Shown in pieces: positions 1 to 6,053 of a stretch of DNA of 11,537 nt. Positions within the stretch are counted from its first letter, which is position 1. Each line of letters opens with the position of its first letter. Where the stretch lies: assembly GCA_017623265.1 (NCBI GenBank), contig JAGAPM010000269.1, forward strand, positions 1 through 11,537. The letters run 5' to 3'. The notes under the pieces are model-generated. The model was not told where the DNA came from and made no database searches. It saw nothing but the letters and a program-made list of their open reading frames with translations. Both the position numbers and the translations under genes were made by a program. Source of the DNA: Lentisphaeria bacterium. GTDB taxonomy: Bacteria; Verrucomicrobiota; Lentisphaeria; Victivallales; UBA1829.

Positions 1-360
1 CTGCGGGAACATACATACCCCCTCGCCATGTTGGCTAAAAGTGAAACGCTCTCCGATTCACTGGATACCTATACCCGGAAAATGGCGTCCGGCAGCGGCA
101 GACGCAGCGCTGCATACGAACTGGCTGTCAAGTCCGGAAAAGAATACCGGGCAGGGGATCAGGTCACATTTTACATCACCGGCAATAAAAAGAACATCGC
201 TGTGGTCGATGGCGCAAAACTTTTGAGCGATGGCGATAATCAGGCGCGGGATGAAAATGTGCCGTACTATCTGGCGAAACTGGACGAACTCCGCAAAAAG
301 TTCGAGCCGTTTACCGCAAAGTGGAAAAAAGCACATCCCAATCAGCTGGACCTCTTCTGA
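1..360 (+). CDS. Family B DNA polymerase, C-terminal fragment
   Basis: The frame is open from the first base (it starts L-R-E-H-T-Y-P-L-A) and stops with TGA at 358-360, so this is the last 119 codons of a gene that begins outside the window. The Met codon at 28 is internal and not a believable start. The fragment resembles the thumb end of bacterial and archaeal-type family B DNA polymerases: a helix with SAAYELAVKSGK, then the turn AGDQVTFYITG, the strand after NKKN, and DENVPYYLAKLDELRKKFEPF near the end. That order (long helix, G-D-x-[IV]-x-[FY]-[YV]-[IV]-T-G, then x-E-[NY]-x-x-Y-Y) is typical of the family. The polymerase and exonuclease motifs lie upstream and cannot be checked. The ending QLDLF is reminiscent of a C-terminal beta-clamp-binding peptide (QxxLF type). 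It converges with the next gene, and the two share a bidirectional terminator. Family assignment is by recalled similarity only. Confidence 0.68.
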   Translation: MREHTYPLAMLAKSETLSDSLDTYTRKMASGSGRRSAAYELAVKSGKEYRAGDQVTFYITGNKKNIAVVDGAKLLSDGDNQARDENVPYYLAKLDELRKKFEPFTAKWKKAHPNQLDLF

Positions 361-380
361 TCGCGCGGCATGCGCAGCAG

Positions 381-398
381 GGCAGCCGGATGGCTGCC
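381..398. other. Small GC-rich hairpin after the polymerase stop
   Basis: A 7-bp perfect inverted repeat (GGCAGCC at 381-387, GGCTGCC at 392-398) with a 4-nt loop lies 20 bases after the polymerase stop codon. It has no T-tract, so it is not a terminator on its own. It may protect the polymerase mRNA 3' end or simply precede the stronger hairpin at 420-451. Confidence 0.35.
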
Positions 399-410
399 GG
401 CACACGCAAG

Positions 411-462
411 CAGAAAAAAGCGGCGGTCGAAAAATTTTTTTCGACCGCCGCAATCTTTTTTT
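411..462. terminator. Bidirectional intrinsic terminator between convergent genes
   Basis: A perfect 15-bp inverted repeat runs from 420-434 to 437-451: a GC-rich outer part (GCGGCGGTCG) and an A/T inner part. On the plus strand it is followed by AATC and seven T (456-462). On the minus strand it is followed by the complement of the A-run at 413-418, which also gives a T-rich tail. It can therefore stop the plus-strand polymerase transcript and the minus-strand glycosidase transcript. Confidence 0.9.
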
Positions 463-477
463 CTGGGAGCGTGTGCG

Positions 478-492
478 CCCGCCGGAGGCGGG
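478..492. other. Short inverted repeat downstream of the glycosidase
   Basis: CCCGCC (478-483), a three-base loop, and GGCGGG (487-492) form a 6-bp GC hairpin 32 bases beyond the stop codon of the minus-strand glycosidase. It has no T-run on either side. It probably adds mRNA 3'-end structure upstream of the true terminator at 411-462. Confidence 0.3.
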
Positions 493-523
493 CTGCTGCT
501 GCGCCCTGCCGCGTGGAGTGCTC

Positions 524-2539
524 TTACGCCAGTTCGATCATGCTGTGACAGGTGAACTGGGGCACGGTGAAGGAGATGGAGCCATCCGCTTCCGTGGTGA
601 AGTCGATCGCATCGCCGGCGGGGACCAGTTTCACACTGCTGACTGCCTTTGGCACACGAACCTTGACGGACACGGGGCCGATGGGGTTCAGTTCATCGAT
701 CACTTCCATTTTTGCGTAGCCGTAGCTCTTTCCGTTTGCCCGGTTGAAGGTACCGCCGCGCAGAATGGTGTTGGCATAGAGCAGATGCAGCACGTAGCGG
801 TTTTCGGCTTCCTGTTCCATCAGGGTCACACGGCCCTGTGAGGGAAGATCGGTTTCCACGGGGATGATATTGCCCAGGAACTTGCGGATCGCTTTGACCA
901 CAAACTCTTTCAGGATCACGGTACCGCAGCCGCGATAGATGCTGAAGACGGGGTGTGCAAAGTAAAGAATATTTTCATTCATTGCACCGGCATCGAAGCC
1001 GCTGCCTTCCGGCTTGTACGGGGTATGCTGATGGCTGGAGAAGTGGTCGAAACGACGCTGGAAATAGGGATCATAGATTTCACCCAGACTTTCTGCTCCG
1101 TCTTTCACCTTGATCCGGCGGCTGATCTCATACATCACAAACGGGGTTTCGATCTTGCGCGGGACAAAGTCAGCGGCGGCTTTGATGTAGTCCGGTTCGA
1201 ATTCGCCATCGGTTCCGCTGTCGGTGAAGGGCAGGAGCGCCGCATCCAACTGAAACGCCTTATGATCCACATCCATGCCGCTCTTACCGGAGAGAATGAG
1301 TTTTCCGCCCGCCTTGACAAAGGCTTCCAGTTTTGCCTTGACGGCATCATCCAGCAGCACATCGTCCGCCAGGATCAGGGCTTTGTACTTGCTCCAATCC
1401 ATTTCTGTATCGACCACATCGAAGGGAATATGGGCTTCGAGGAGGATGCGGGAGGCACCGGTATCGCCGGGCAGTTCCCGTTCGTTTGTATGGCTGTACG
1501 GTGTGATCTCGCTGAGGATCGCCACCGTGGCGCAGGATTTTACATTGTCACACCAGGCTTCTTTCTCCCGGACTTCCCGGTAAGCCTGCCCGATGATCTC
1601 GTAAGTACCTTCATCCAGTTTCGCACCGGGGTGGAGCTGGTCGCCGATACTGCACTTGGATCCGTTGGCGATCATGGCGGCACATTCATAACGCAACGCT
1701 TCCGGTGCCTTGAAACCGCCGAACTCGCCCCATGTTGTATGGAATTTTCCGGTCATGCCGAGGAATTCTTTGTTCAGATTCCGCACATATGCAGCGGAGA
1801 ACGGATAATGGTCGTATCCCCAGCCGCCGGTGGGCAGGGATTCCAGTTCCAGATGGGAGAAGTAGGGCATGATCTCGCCGCTGCCCACGGAAACGTGACC
1901 GGAGTTGTGGAAGATCGGCATATCCGGGCGGTTGATCCGGGCGGCTTCTGTGGTCTTCTTGTAGTAGTTCATCAGAACCTGTTTGGCGAAAGCGATACGG
2001 TCCGCTTCTTTTTCGGCATCCAGCCCCGCTTTTTCCATACCTTCCAGACAGTACCGGCAGCAGCACTGCCCCTGACCGATGATGTCCAGGAAGATCCCAT
2101 CTGCATCCGGATATTTTGTAACGACTTCCCGGATCTGGGCGCAGAGGATGTCCAGCCACGGCGTGTTGAAGCAAAGTTTCTTGTAGTACGGGCGCAGGGG
2201 CAGATAAAATGCTCCGTCGGGCGGGCAGATGATCCAGTCCGGATGTTTCTGCACGATCCATTCGCTGAACCCGGCAGAGATGTAGACCGGTGCATTGACG
2301 CCGATCTCATGGCAGGCATCCAGCTGGGCACGGAGCAGGTCGAACTTCAGACCCGGATGCTTTTCGCCCACTTCTGTTTCATAATACGCTCTGCCGTGAT
2401 GGCAGGTGCCGAAAATCGTGATGGAATCGACAGCCGCTTTTTTCAGCGTTTCCTGCCACTGTTTTTTGTCAAATGCTTCACCGATCCCAGTGAGTTTTTC
2501 CGATGTGTGAAAATCAAGGTGTACCTGACGGAATCTCAT
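524..2539 (-). CDS. GHL6/GH42-like glycoside hydrolase, cytosolic
   Basis: This 671-residue protein has no signal peptide or membrane segment, so it should act in the cytosol on imported oligosaccharides. Residues 1 to about 330 look like the TIM barrel of the GHL6 ('hypothetical glycosyl hydrolase 6') group: an N-terminal VHLDFHTSE strand, D152 within DGIFLDII (a strand-4 acidic position often used as nucleophile in such barrels), a cysteine cluster (C159, C160, C161, C164) right after it, then HNSGH and TTWGEFGGF. Residues about 340-470 resemble the GH42 beta-galactosidase trimerisation domain (AILSEITPYSHTN, later KALILADDVLLDDAV and AGGKLILSG). A beta-rich C-terminal part follows. Substrate cannot be read from sequence; beta-galactosidase-like or alpha-fucosidase-like activity are both possible. 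The start at 2539 has a strong GGAG-type ribosome site (within 2545-2553). The gene has its own promoter and operator-like palindrome and converges on the polymerase. Confidence 0.85.
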   Translation of the reverse strand: MRFRQVHLDFHTSEKLTGIGEAFDKKQWQETLKKAAVDSITIFGTCHHGRAYYETEVGEKHPGLKFDLLRAQLDACHEIGVNAPVYISAGFSEWIVQKHPDWIICPPDGAFYLPLRPYYKKLCFNTPWLDILCAQIREVVTKYPDADGIFLDIIGQGQCCCRYCLEGMEKAGLDAEKEADRIAFAKQVLMNYYKKTTEAARINRPDMPIFHNSGHVSVGSGEIMPYFSHLELESLPTGGWGYDHYPFSAAYVRNLNKEFLGMTGKFHTTWGEFGGFKAPEALRYECAAMIANGSKCSIGDQLHPGAKLDEGTYEIIGQAYREVREKEAWCDNVKSCATVAILSEITPYSHTNERELPGDTGASRILLEAHIPFDVVDTEMDWSKYKALILADDVLLDDAVKAKLEAFVKAGGKLILSGKSGMDVDHKAFQLDAALLPFTDSGTDGEFEPDYIKAAADFVPRKIETPFVMYEISRRIKVKDGAESLGEIYDPYFQRRFDHFSSHQHTPYKPEGSGFDAGAMNENILYFAHPVFSIYRGCGTVILKEFVVKAIRKFLGNIIPVETDLPSQGRVTLMEQEAENRYVLHLLYANTILRGGTFNRANGKSYGYAKMEVIDELNPIGPVSVKVRVPKAVSSVKLVPAGDAIDFTTEADGSISFTVPQFTCHSMIELA

Positions 2540-2576
2540 GGACGCCTCTCCTCTGATTGTTATTTTTTTGTTGAAT

Positions 2577-2592
2577 TATGGAATTTTCCATA
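2577..2592. promoter_or_regulatory. Operator-like inverted repeat over the glycosidase start point
   Basis: TATGGAA (2577-2583) and TTCCATA (2586-2592) form a perfect 7-bp inverted repeat with a 2-bp centre. It begins at the last base of the predicted -10 box and covers the expected transcription start near 2585. This is the classic position for a repressor site. The centre is AT, not the CG usual for LacI-family operators, so the regulator family is uncertain. Confidence 0.55.
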
Positions 2593-2620
2593 CTATATAT
2601 GCAGTGTCCGTTCTTTGCAA
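2592..2620 (-). promoter_or_regulatory. Sigma70-type promoter of the glycosidase gene
   Basis: Read on the minus strand, TTGCAA (2615-2620) and TATAGT (2592-2597) are separated by exactly 17 bases. Each matches the consensus at five of six or four of six positions. The predicted start near 2585 gives a leader of about 45 bases to the ATG at 2539. The 123-base gap after the preceding gene fits independent transcription. Confidence 0.6.
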
Positions 2621-2662
2621 CCGGAAATTCTATGAACTTTTTACCCCGCTTTATGCGGAAAA

Positions 2663-4093
2663 TCACCAATCGCCATCCGGCACCACATCTTCTTCCAACG
2701 CAGGATAACAGCGCAGCTTGTTCACCAGACGCAGCTGGCGAATATAAATACATTCCTGCTGATGATCAAAGGGGCAGGTCCCATCCACCCGGATCTCACC
2801 GCAGGGACCGTTTGCCCGGTGGATCGGGCAGGTTTCGGGGCAGATGTAAAAAGTTTGCGGCAGTCGGCACCGGTTACAACCTTTACAGCTGAAGAGCAGT
2901 TTTTTTGTCAGCCGTTTTTCCGATGCCGGAAGTTCCGCCGCATGACCGCAGAGCAGCTTTCCCAGGTGGTAACGGAAGATTTCTTTCCCGGTGCATGTTG
3001 TAAAGTCCGCCTCCGCAAACGGCAGGGGATCCGGTGGCAGGGCGGATGAGAGCAGATTTTTGAAGAGATAAAAGCGGTACGGATAGGGAGCCATATCCAG
3101 CCGCTCGTAATATTGACGGAATGCGCTGCACCATGCGTTGAAATCTTTGAATTCCAGCAACGCTTCATCGATCTTATCCAGCAGCATTTCCAGTTTATCC
3201 GGTGTATCTGCTCCGGCGATCTGGATCCCGCTGTAACCGATCAGACGCGCCCCTGCAGCGTAGAGCTGCAGCTGACGGATCTGTGCCGCTTCAAACTGCG
3301 GGCGTGTATATTGCAGTTCCCGGCGGAGAATATACGCAAGGTCGGGGGAGATCTGTACACCGGGGACTTTCCCCTCGCACAACTCTTTTGCTTTTTCCTG
3401 CGAGAGAAAAAGCAATCGCGCAATGGATGGAATATGGCAGGAACGCTGGAACAGATTCCACCGGAGTTCCTGCAATTTCAGAATGTCCCAGCCAAACTGC
3501 GTGACCACAAAGGATGCTCCGGCATTGACTTTCCGGATCAGTTTGAAAAATTGCGTGCAAAGAGCATCTGCCGTGTATTTATAGGGATTGACCACCGCCC
3601 CGGTCAGAATGGTTTTTTCAAAATTTTCTTTCAGTTCCGAGAGCGTACAGAGGCTTTCTGTGAACGGGTGTTCACTGCTTTTCCGGGCGTCTTCTCCGGG
3701 CAGCGGCTTGCCGGAAACACAACAGAAGTTTTTGAATCCTTCGCCTGTTGCAAGGCGCGCCATTTCAAAGAGCTGCTGCTTTGTGTGATCCCTTCCGCTG
3801 AGATAGAGCAGATGTCTGTCCCGATCCGTTTTACAGATGGCAGAAGCGAAAAGAACCGGATCGGTATTTGTGAGATTTTCGGTTGTAAACGCCAGAGATG
3901 TCGGGGTTTTTCTGCCGAGGACAAGATATTCAAAATCGGCATACCTGCCGTTGATCTCATCGGCAGAGATCTCGCCTTCCGGGAGCGCGATTTCAGCCAG
4001 GATCTGAAACTCACCGGATTCCAGACGGGAACGGAAGAGATTTTCCTCGCTGCCGTTAAAATTCATTTCAAGTTGTATGCTGTTTCTGCTCAT
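2663..4093 (-). CDS. Methylenetetrahydrofolate reductase-like protein with cysteine-rich C-terminal domain (MetF/MetV type)
   Basis: This 476-residue protein has no signal or membrane segments. Residues about 28-305 follow the MTHFR barrel: AEIALPEG (E34 aligns with the N-terminal catalytic Glu of MetF), SGRD near 99-102, GFKNFCCVSGK (119-129), GAVVNPYK, FVVTQFGWD (the conserved Gln loop) and a late segment near GYSGIQIAG. Where MetF normally has Gly-Asp, this protein has G128-K129, so a key residue is missing. Residues about 340-476 form the MTHFR C-terminal (MetV-like) domain with eight cysteines at 403, 406, 409, 418, 422, 431, 440 and 448 (C-x2-C-x2-C-x8-C-x3-C-x8-C-x8-C-x7-C) around LPQTFYICPETCP and NGPCG, expected to bind zinc or iron-sulfur clusters. 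It probably takes part in one-carbon/folate chemistry, but may not be a normal MTHFR. No corrinoid, electron-transfer or methionine genes are adjacent. Its own promoter and an AGGA ribosome site precede the start. Confidence 0.8.
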   Translation of the reverse strand: MSRNSIQLEMNFNGSEENLFRSRLESGEFQILAEIALPEGEISADEINGRYADFEYLVLGRKTPTSLAFTTENLTNTDPVLFASAICKTDRDRHLLYLSGRDHTKQQLFEMARLATGEGFKNFCCVSGKPLPGEDARKSSEHPFTESLCTLSELKENFEKTILTGAVVNPYKYTADALCTQFFKLIRKVNAGASFVVTQFGWDILKLQELRWNLFQRSCHIPSIARLLFLSQEKAKELCEGKVPGVQISPDLAYILRRELQYTRPQFEAAQIRQLQLYAAGARLIGYSGIQIAGADTPDKLEMLLDKIDEALLEFKDFNAWCSAFRQYYERLDMAPYPYRFYLFKNLLSSALPPDPLPFAEADFTTCTGKEIFRYHLGKLLCGHAAELPASEKRLTKKLLFSCKGCNRCRLPQTFYICPETCPIHRANGPCGEIRVDGTCPFDHQQECIYIRQLRLVNKLRCYPALEEDVVPDGDW

Positions 4094-4119
4094 GTAGATC
4101 CTGTATTCTGCTTGGCAGA

Positions 4120-4148
4120 AAGATACAGCACCACAGCCATTTTTTCAA
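4120..4148 (-). promoter_or_regulatory. Probable promoter of the MTHFR-like gene
   Basis: On the minus strand TTGAAA (4143-4148) and TATCTT (4120-4125) are 17 bases apart. The -35 box is good (five of six) and the -10 box is weak (four of six). The implied leader is only about 20 bases, just enough for the AGGA site before the ATG at 4093. It sits directly after the terminator of the upstream five-gene cluster. Confidence 0.45.
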
Positions 4149-4170
4149 GCCCGAAATAAAAAAATCGAAT

Positions 4171-4203
4171 AAAAAAAAGCACTGCCGTTTCCGACAGTGC
4201 TTT
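4171..4203 (-). terminator. Intrinsic terminator of the TPR-ExbB-ExbD cluster
   Basis: Read on the minus strand, a 12-bp stem with one G-U pair (arms 4192-4203 and 4176-4187) and a GAAA-type tetraloop is followed by a run of eight T (4171-4178), with a second T-run further on. It starts 21 bases after the stop codon of the second ExbD gene, which fixes the 3' end of the cluster. Confidence 0.9.
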
Positions 4204-4223
4204 CGAGTCGTTCTCTGTCCGTG

Positions 4224-4700
4224 TTACTTCTTCCGCGGCACAAACGGAACGTCCGCATTGAGCAGGTTCAGTTCCGTAAGCCCCAGACTGTTGCACAGGT
4301 CCAGGATCTTGATCAGTTTCTTGTGATCTGCATTGGGTCCGCAGTTGAGAACAATGGTCGTTTCCTTGCTGTTATCCGCCACGATCTTCAAATAATTCTG
4401 AAGTGCTGCAAATTCCATTGCCTGACCGGCACCTTCTTTTGCCGCATTGACCGCATAGTATGTTTCGTTATCGTTGTCTTTGGCGTTTTCAAAGACATCG
4501 ATACGAAGCATCGGAGGCGGTTCTTCATTGTTGGAGGAAGACTGGGGAGCGGGCAGGTTCAGCTGAAGATGCACGTCTTCCACCACTTCTTTCTGCGTGA
4601 AGATAAAGTAGATCAGCAGGAGAAACACAACGTCGATCATGGATGAGAGCGGAACCGATGCCGCAACACCATTCTCAAGTTTGATTTTTTTTCTTGCCAT
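4224..4700 (-). CDS. exbD: ExbD/TolR family protein (second copy, ExbD2)
   Basis: The protein is 158 residues, a normal ExbD/TolR length. It has a short basic cytosolic N-terminus (MARKKIK), then PLSSMIDVVFLLLIYFIF (17-34): one membrane helix with D23, the conserved proton-carrying Asp of ExbD/TolR. A Pro/Ser/Asn/Glu-rich linker (about 50-63, with SSSNNEEPPP) leads to a periplasmic domain ending in basic residues. The start at 4700 lies 9 bases after the stop codon of the upstream ExbD, and the GAGG ribosome site (4708-4711) overlaps that stop, so the two are probably translationally coupled. It shares the P-[IL]-S-S-M-I-D-V-V-F-L-L core with its neighbour but has a different periplasmic part. 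It most likely forms part of the stator/motor with the ExbB at 5185-5970. The family is clear; exact Tol, Exb or other role is not. Confidence 0.92.
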   Translation of the reverse strand: MARKKIKLENGVAASVPLSSMIDVVFLLLIYFIFTQKEVVEDVHLQLNLPAPQSSSNNEEPPPMLRIDVFENAKDNDNETYYAVNAAKEGAGQAMEFAALQNYLKIVADNSKETTIVLNCGPNADHKKLIKILDLCNSLGLTELNLLNADVPFVPRKK

Positions 4701-4709
4701 TTTGTTACC

Positions 4710-5147
4710 TCACTTGCTTGTTACTTTTTCAGCGTCAAGCTTGACTTTATAGAGACCGGTGGCAGTGATGGCATCCATCACTTCCTTGATGTGTCCGTGC
4801 TGGGCACGGTGGTCACCGCGGATGACAATGGGGAAATCCTGACCGAATTCCACTTTCATGCGTTCCAGTTCGTTCTGGATCGCTTTTTTGTCAACAGGGT
4901 GCATCCCCATCCAGATTTCACCGTCATCACGAACGTTGATGGTGAGGGTGCGGGGGTCCTTCTTGGTGATCGGCTTTTCCTTCCCCAACGGGGCACGGGC
5001 AAGCACGACCTTTTCGTCTTCGATCTCTTTATCAATGGAAGCGGTAACAACGAAGAAGATGATCAGCAGAAAGACGACGTCGATCATGGAAGAAATAGGT
5101 ACTTCCGCTGTATCGTCCATCTGTGGTTTTTTAGAGCCTTTAGCCAT
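4710..5147 (-). CDS. exbD: ExbD/TolR family protein (first copy, ExbD1)
   Basis: This 145-residue protein has a polar N-terminus, then PISSMIDVVFLLIIFFVVTASI (from residue 17): a single membrane helix with the conserved Asp at D23. The periplasmic part (about 45-145) has the TolR-like pattern LTINVRDDGEIWM followed by FPIVIRGDHRA and a helix HIKEVMDAITATG leading to the final strand. It is expected to use the proton motive force together with ExbB and pass the movement to a periplasmic partner. It lies 37 bases after exbB and is followed closely by ExbD2. The AAGGA ribosome site (5157-5161) is 9 bases from the start at 5147. A second ATG only 3 bases from that site (5152-5154) opens a four-codon out-of-frame reading frame and is not the start. 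Confidence 0.93.
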   Translation of the reverse strand: MAKGSKKPQMDDTAEVPISSMIDVVFLLIIFFVVTASIDKEIEDEKVVLARAPLGKEKPITKKDPRTLTINVRDDGEIWMGMHPVDKKAIQNELERMKVEFGQDFPIVIRGDHRAQHGHIKEVMDAITATGLYKVKLDAEKVTSK

Positions 5148-5184
5148 TCTTCATTTTCCTTGTGTTAAGGGTGTGTTACCGTGA

Positions 5185-5970
5185 TCAGCCTTCGACTTCT
5201 TCCGTGTATTCTTCCGTGTATTCTTCACCGCCGTCAGCAGCGACTTCAGCACCGCGGAGAGGCTTGATCATGTCATAGGTAAGAGCTTCCATAGCGAGGA
5301 TGATCTTGGAAGCAGTGTTCTTCACGAAGGTGTAACCGAGGATGGCGGGCACTGCAATGAACAGACCGACAGCCGTGGTGTAAAGAGCACCGGAAATAGA
5401 CATAGCAAGCTGCTGTGCCTTGGCAGAACCGGAAGCCGTAGCCAAACCACCGAACGCAGCCACCATACCGGTAACCGTACCCATAAGACCGAACATCGGG
5501 GCGAGCTGACCGCAGAGGTTCAGGTAGTTGACGCGCTGCATCAGCTTTTCAGATTCAATACCGGCAGCGGAGGAGACGGAGTCCAGAATGACATCGTAAC
5601 CTTCCGTGATGTTGTTGAAACCAGCCATCAGGATGTTGGAGAGAGGGCAGGGGGTGCTTTCGCATGCTTCGATAGCGGCGCCCAGGTCACCGGCATCAAT
5701 GGCATCTTTGACCGCATTGACCAGTTCCGGCGGCATGATCTTTGCCACGCGGATGGAGAGGATCGCATCCACGATCAGGGCGATTGTTGCCAGTGAGGTG
5801 AGGAAGATCATCGACCACACCGTCAAGTCCATGGCGTTACCGCCGAAGACAATGTCAAAAAATCCCGGAGTTGCGGGAGCAGCGCCTTCTTCCTGACCGA
5901 AGACTGCTGCCTGCATGACAAAGCCGAAAACCGTTGTGAGGCCGATCGCAAGTTTGCTTGCAAGTTTCAT
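5185..5970 (-). CDS. exbB: MotA/TolQ/ExbB proton channel family protein
   Basis: The 261-residue protein forms the inner-membrane channel that works with the two ExbD proteins downstream. An N-terminal hydrophobic stretch (4-25) ending VFG before QEE looks like a cleavable signal peptide, as some ExbB proteins have. Three further membrane segments follow: about 50-72, 153-178 (LAPMFGLMGTVTGM) and 190-215 (ALYTTAVGLFIAVPA). The cytosolic loop lies between the first two. T165 and T199 match Thr148 and Thr181 of E. coli ExbB, but the position of Glu176 is Gly (G194). The C-terminus is strongly acidic with an EEYT repeat encoded by a 12-base tandem repeat. The start has AAGGA about 8 bases upstream. 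It follows the small TPR gene by 74 bases. Confidence 0.93.
   Translation of the reverse strand: MKLASKLAIGLTTVFGFVMQAAVFGQEEGAAPATPGFFDIVFGGNAMDLTVWSMIFLTSLATIALIVDAILSIRVAKIMPPELVNAVKDAIDAGDLGAAIEACESTPCPLSNILMAGFNNITEGYDVILDSVSSAAGIESEKLMQRVNYLNLCGQLAPMFGLMGTVTGMVAAFGGLATASGSAKAQQLAMSISGALYTTAVGLFIAVPAILGYTFVKNTASKIILAMEALTYDMIKPLRGAEVAADGGEEYTEEYTEEVEG
5197..5226. repeat. 12-bp tandem repeat at the 3' end of exbB
   Basis: TTCTTCCGTGTA occurs at 5197-5208 and 5209-5220, followed by a half copy (5221-5226). In frame on the minus strand it encodes EEYT twice and then EE, giving the acidic ExbB tail. Copy number may vary between strains. Confidence 0.8.
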
Positions 5971-6025
5971 TTACATGTTCCTTTATGTTTGTTTTTTATA
6001 TGATTGTTGTTCTTGTTTCAATTGT

Positions 6026-6053
6026 AATGTAGCACACTTTTGCGTTATTGCAA
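6026..6053 (-). promoter_or_regulatory. Possible internal promoter before exbB
   Basis: On the minus strand TTGCAA (6048-6053) and TACATT (6026-6031) are 16 bases apart, and a TGC directly before the -10 makes it an extended -10 form. The -35 box overlaps the last codons of the small TPR gene. This could give extra exbB-exbD-exbD transcript. No terminator is visible in this gap, so read-through from upstream is also expected. Confidence 0.35.

Noticed and set aside
953..2635. A 560-codon open frame on the plus strand antisense to the glycosidase
   Set aside because: The translation has no recognisable domain and reads as the complement of the well-supported minus-strand protein. Rare use of TTA, CTA and TCA codons in the real gene keeps the opposite strand open.
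2640..2662. Possible terminator after the MTHFR-like gene (CCGC/GCGG around TTTAT)
   Set aside because: The stem is only about 4 bp and is not followed by a T-run on the minus strand, so it is too weak to call.
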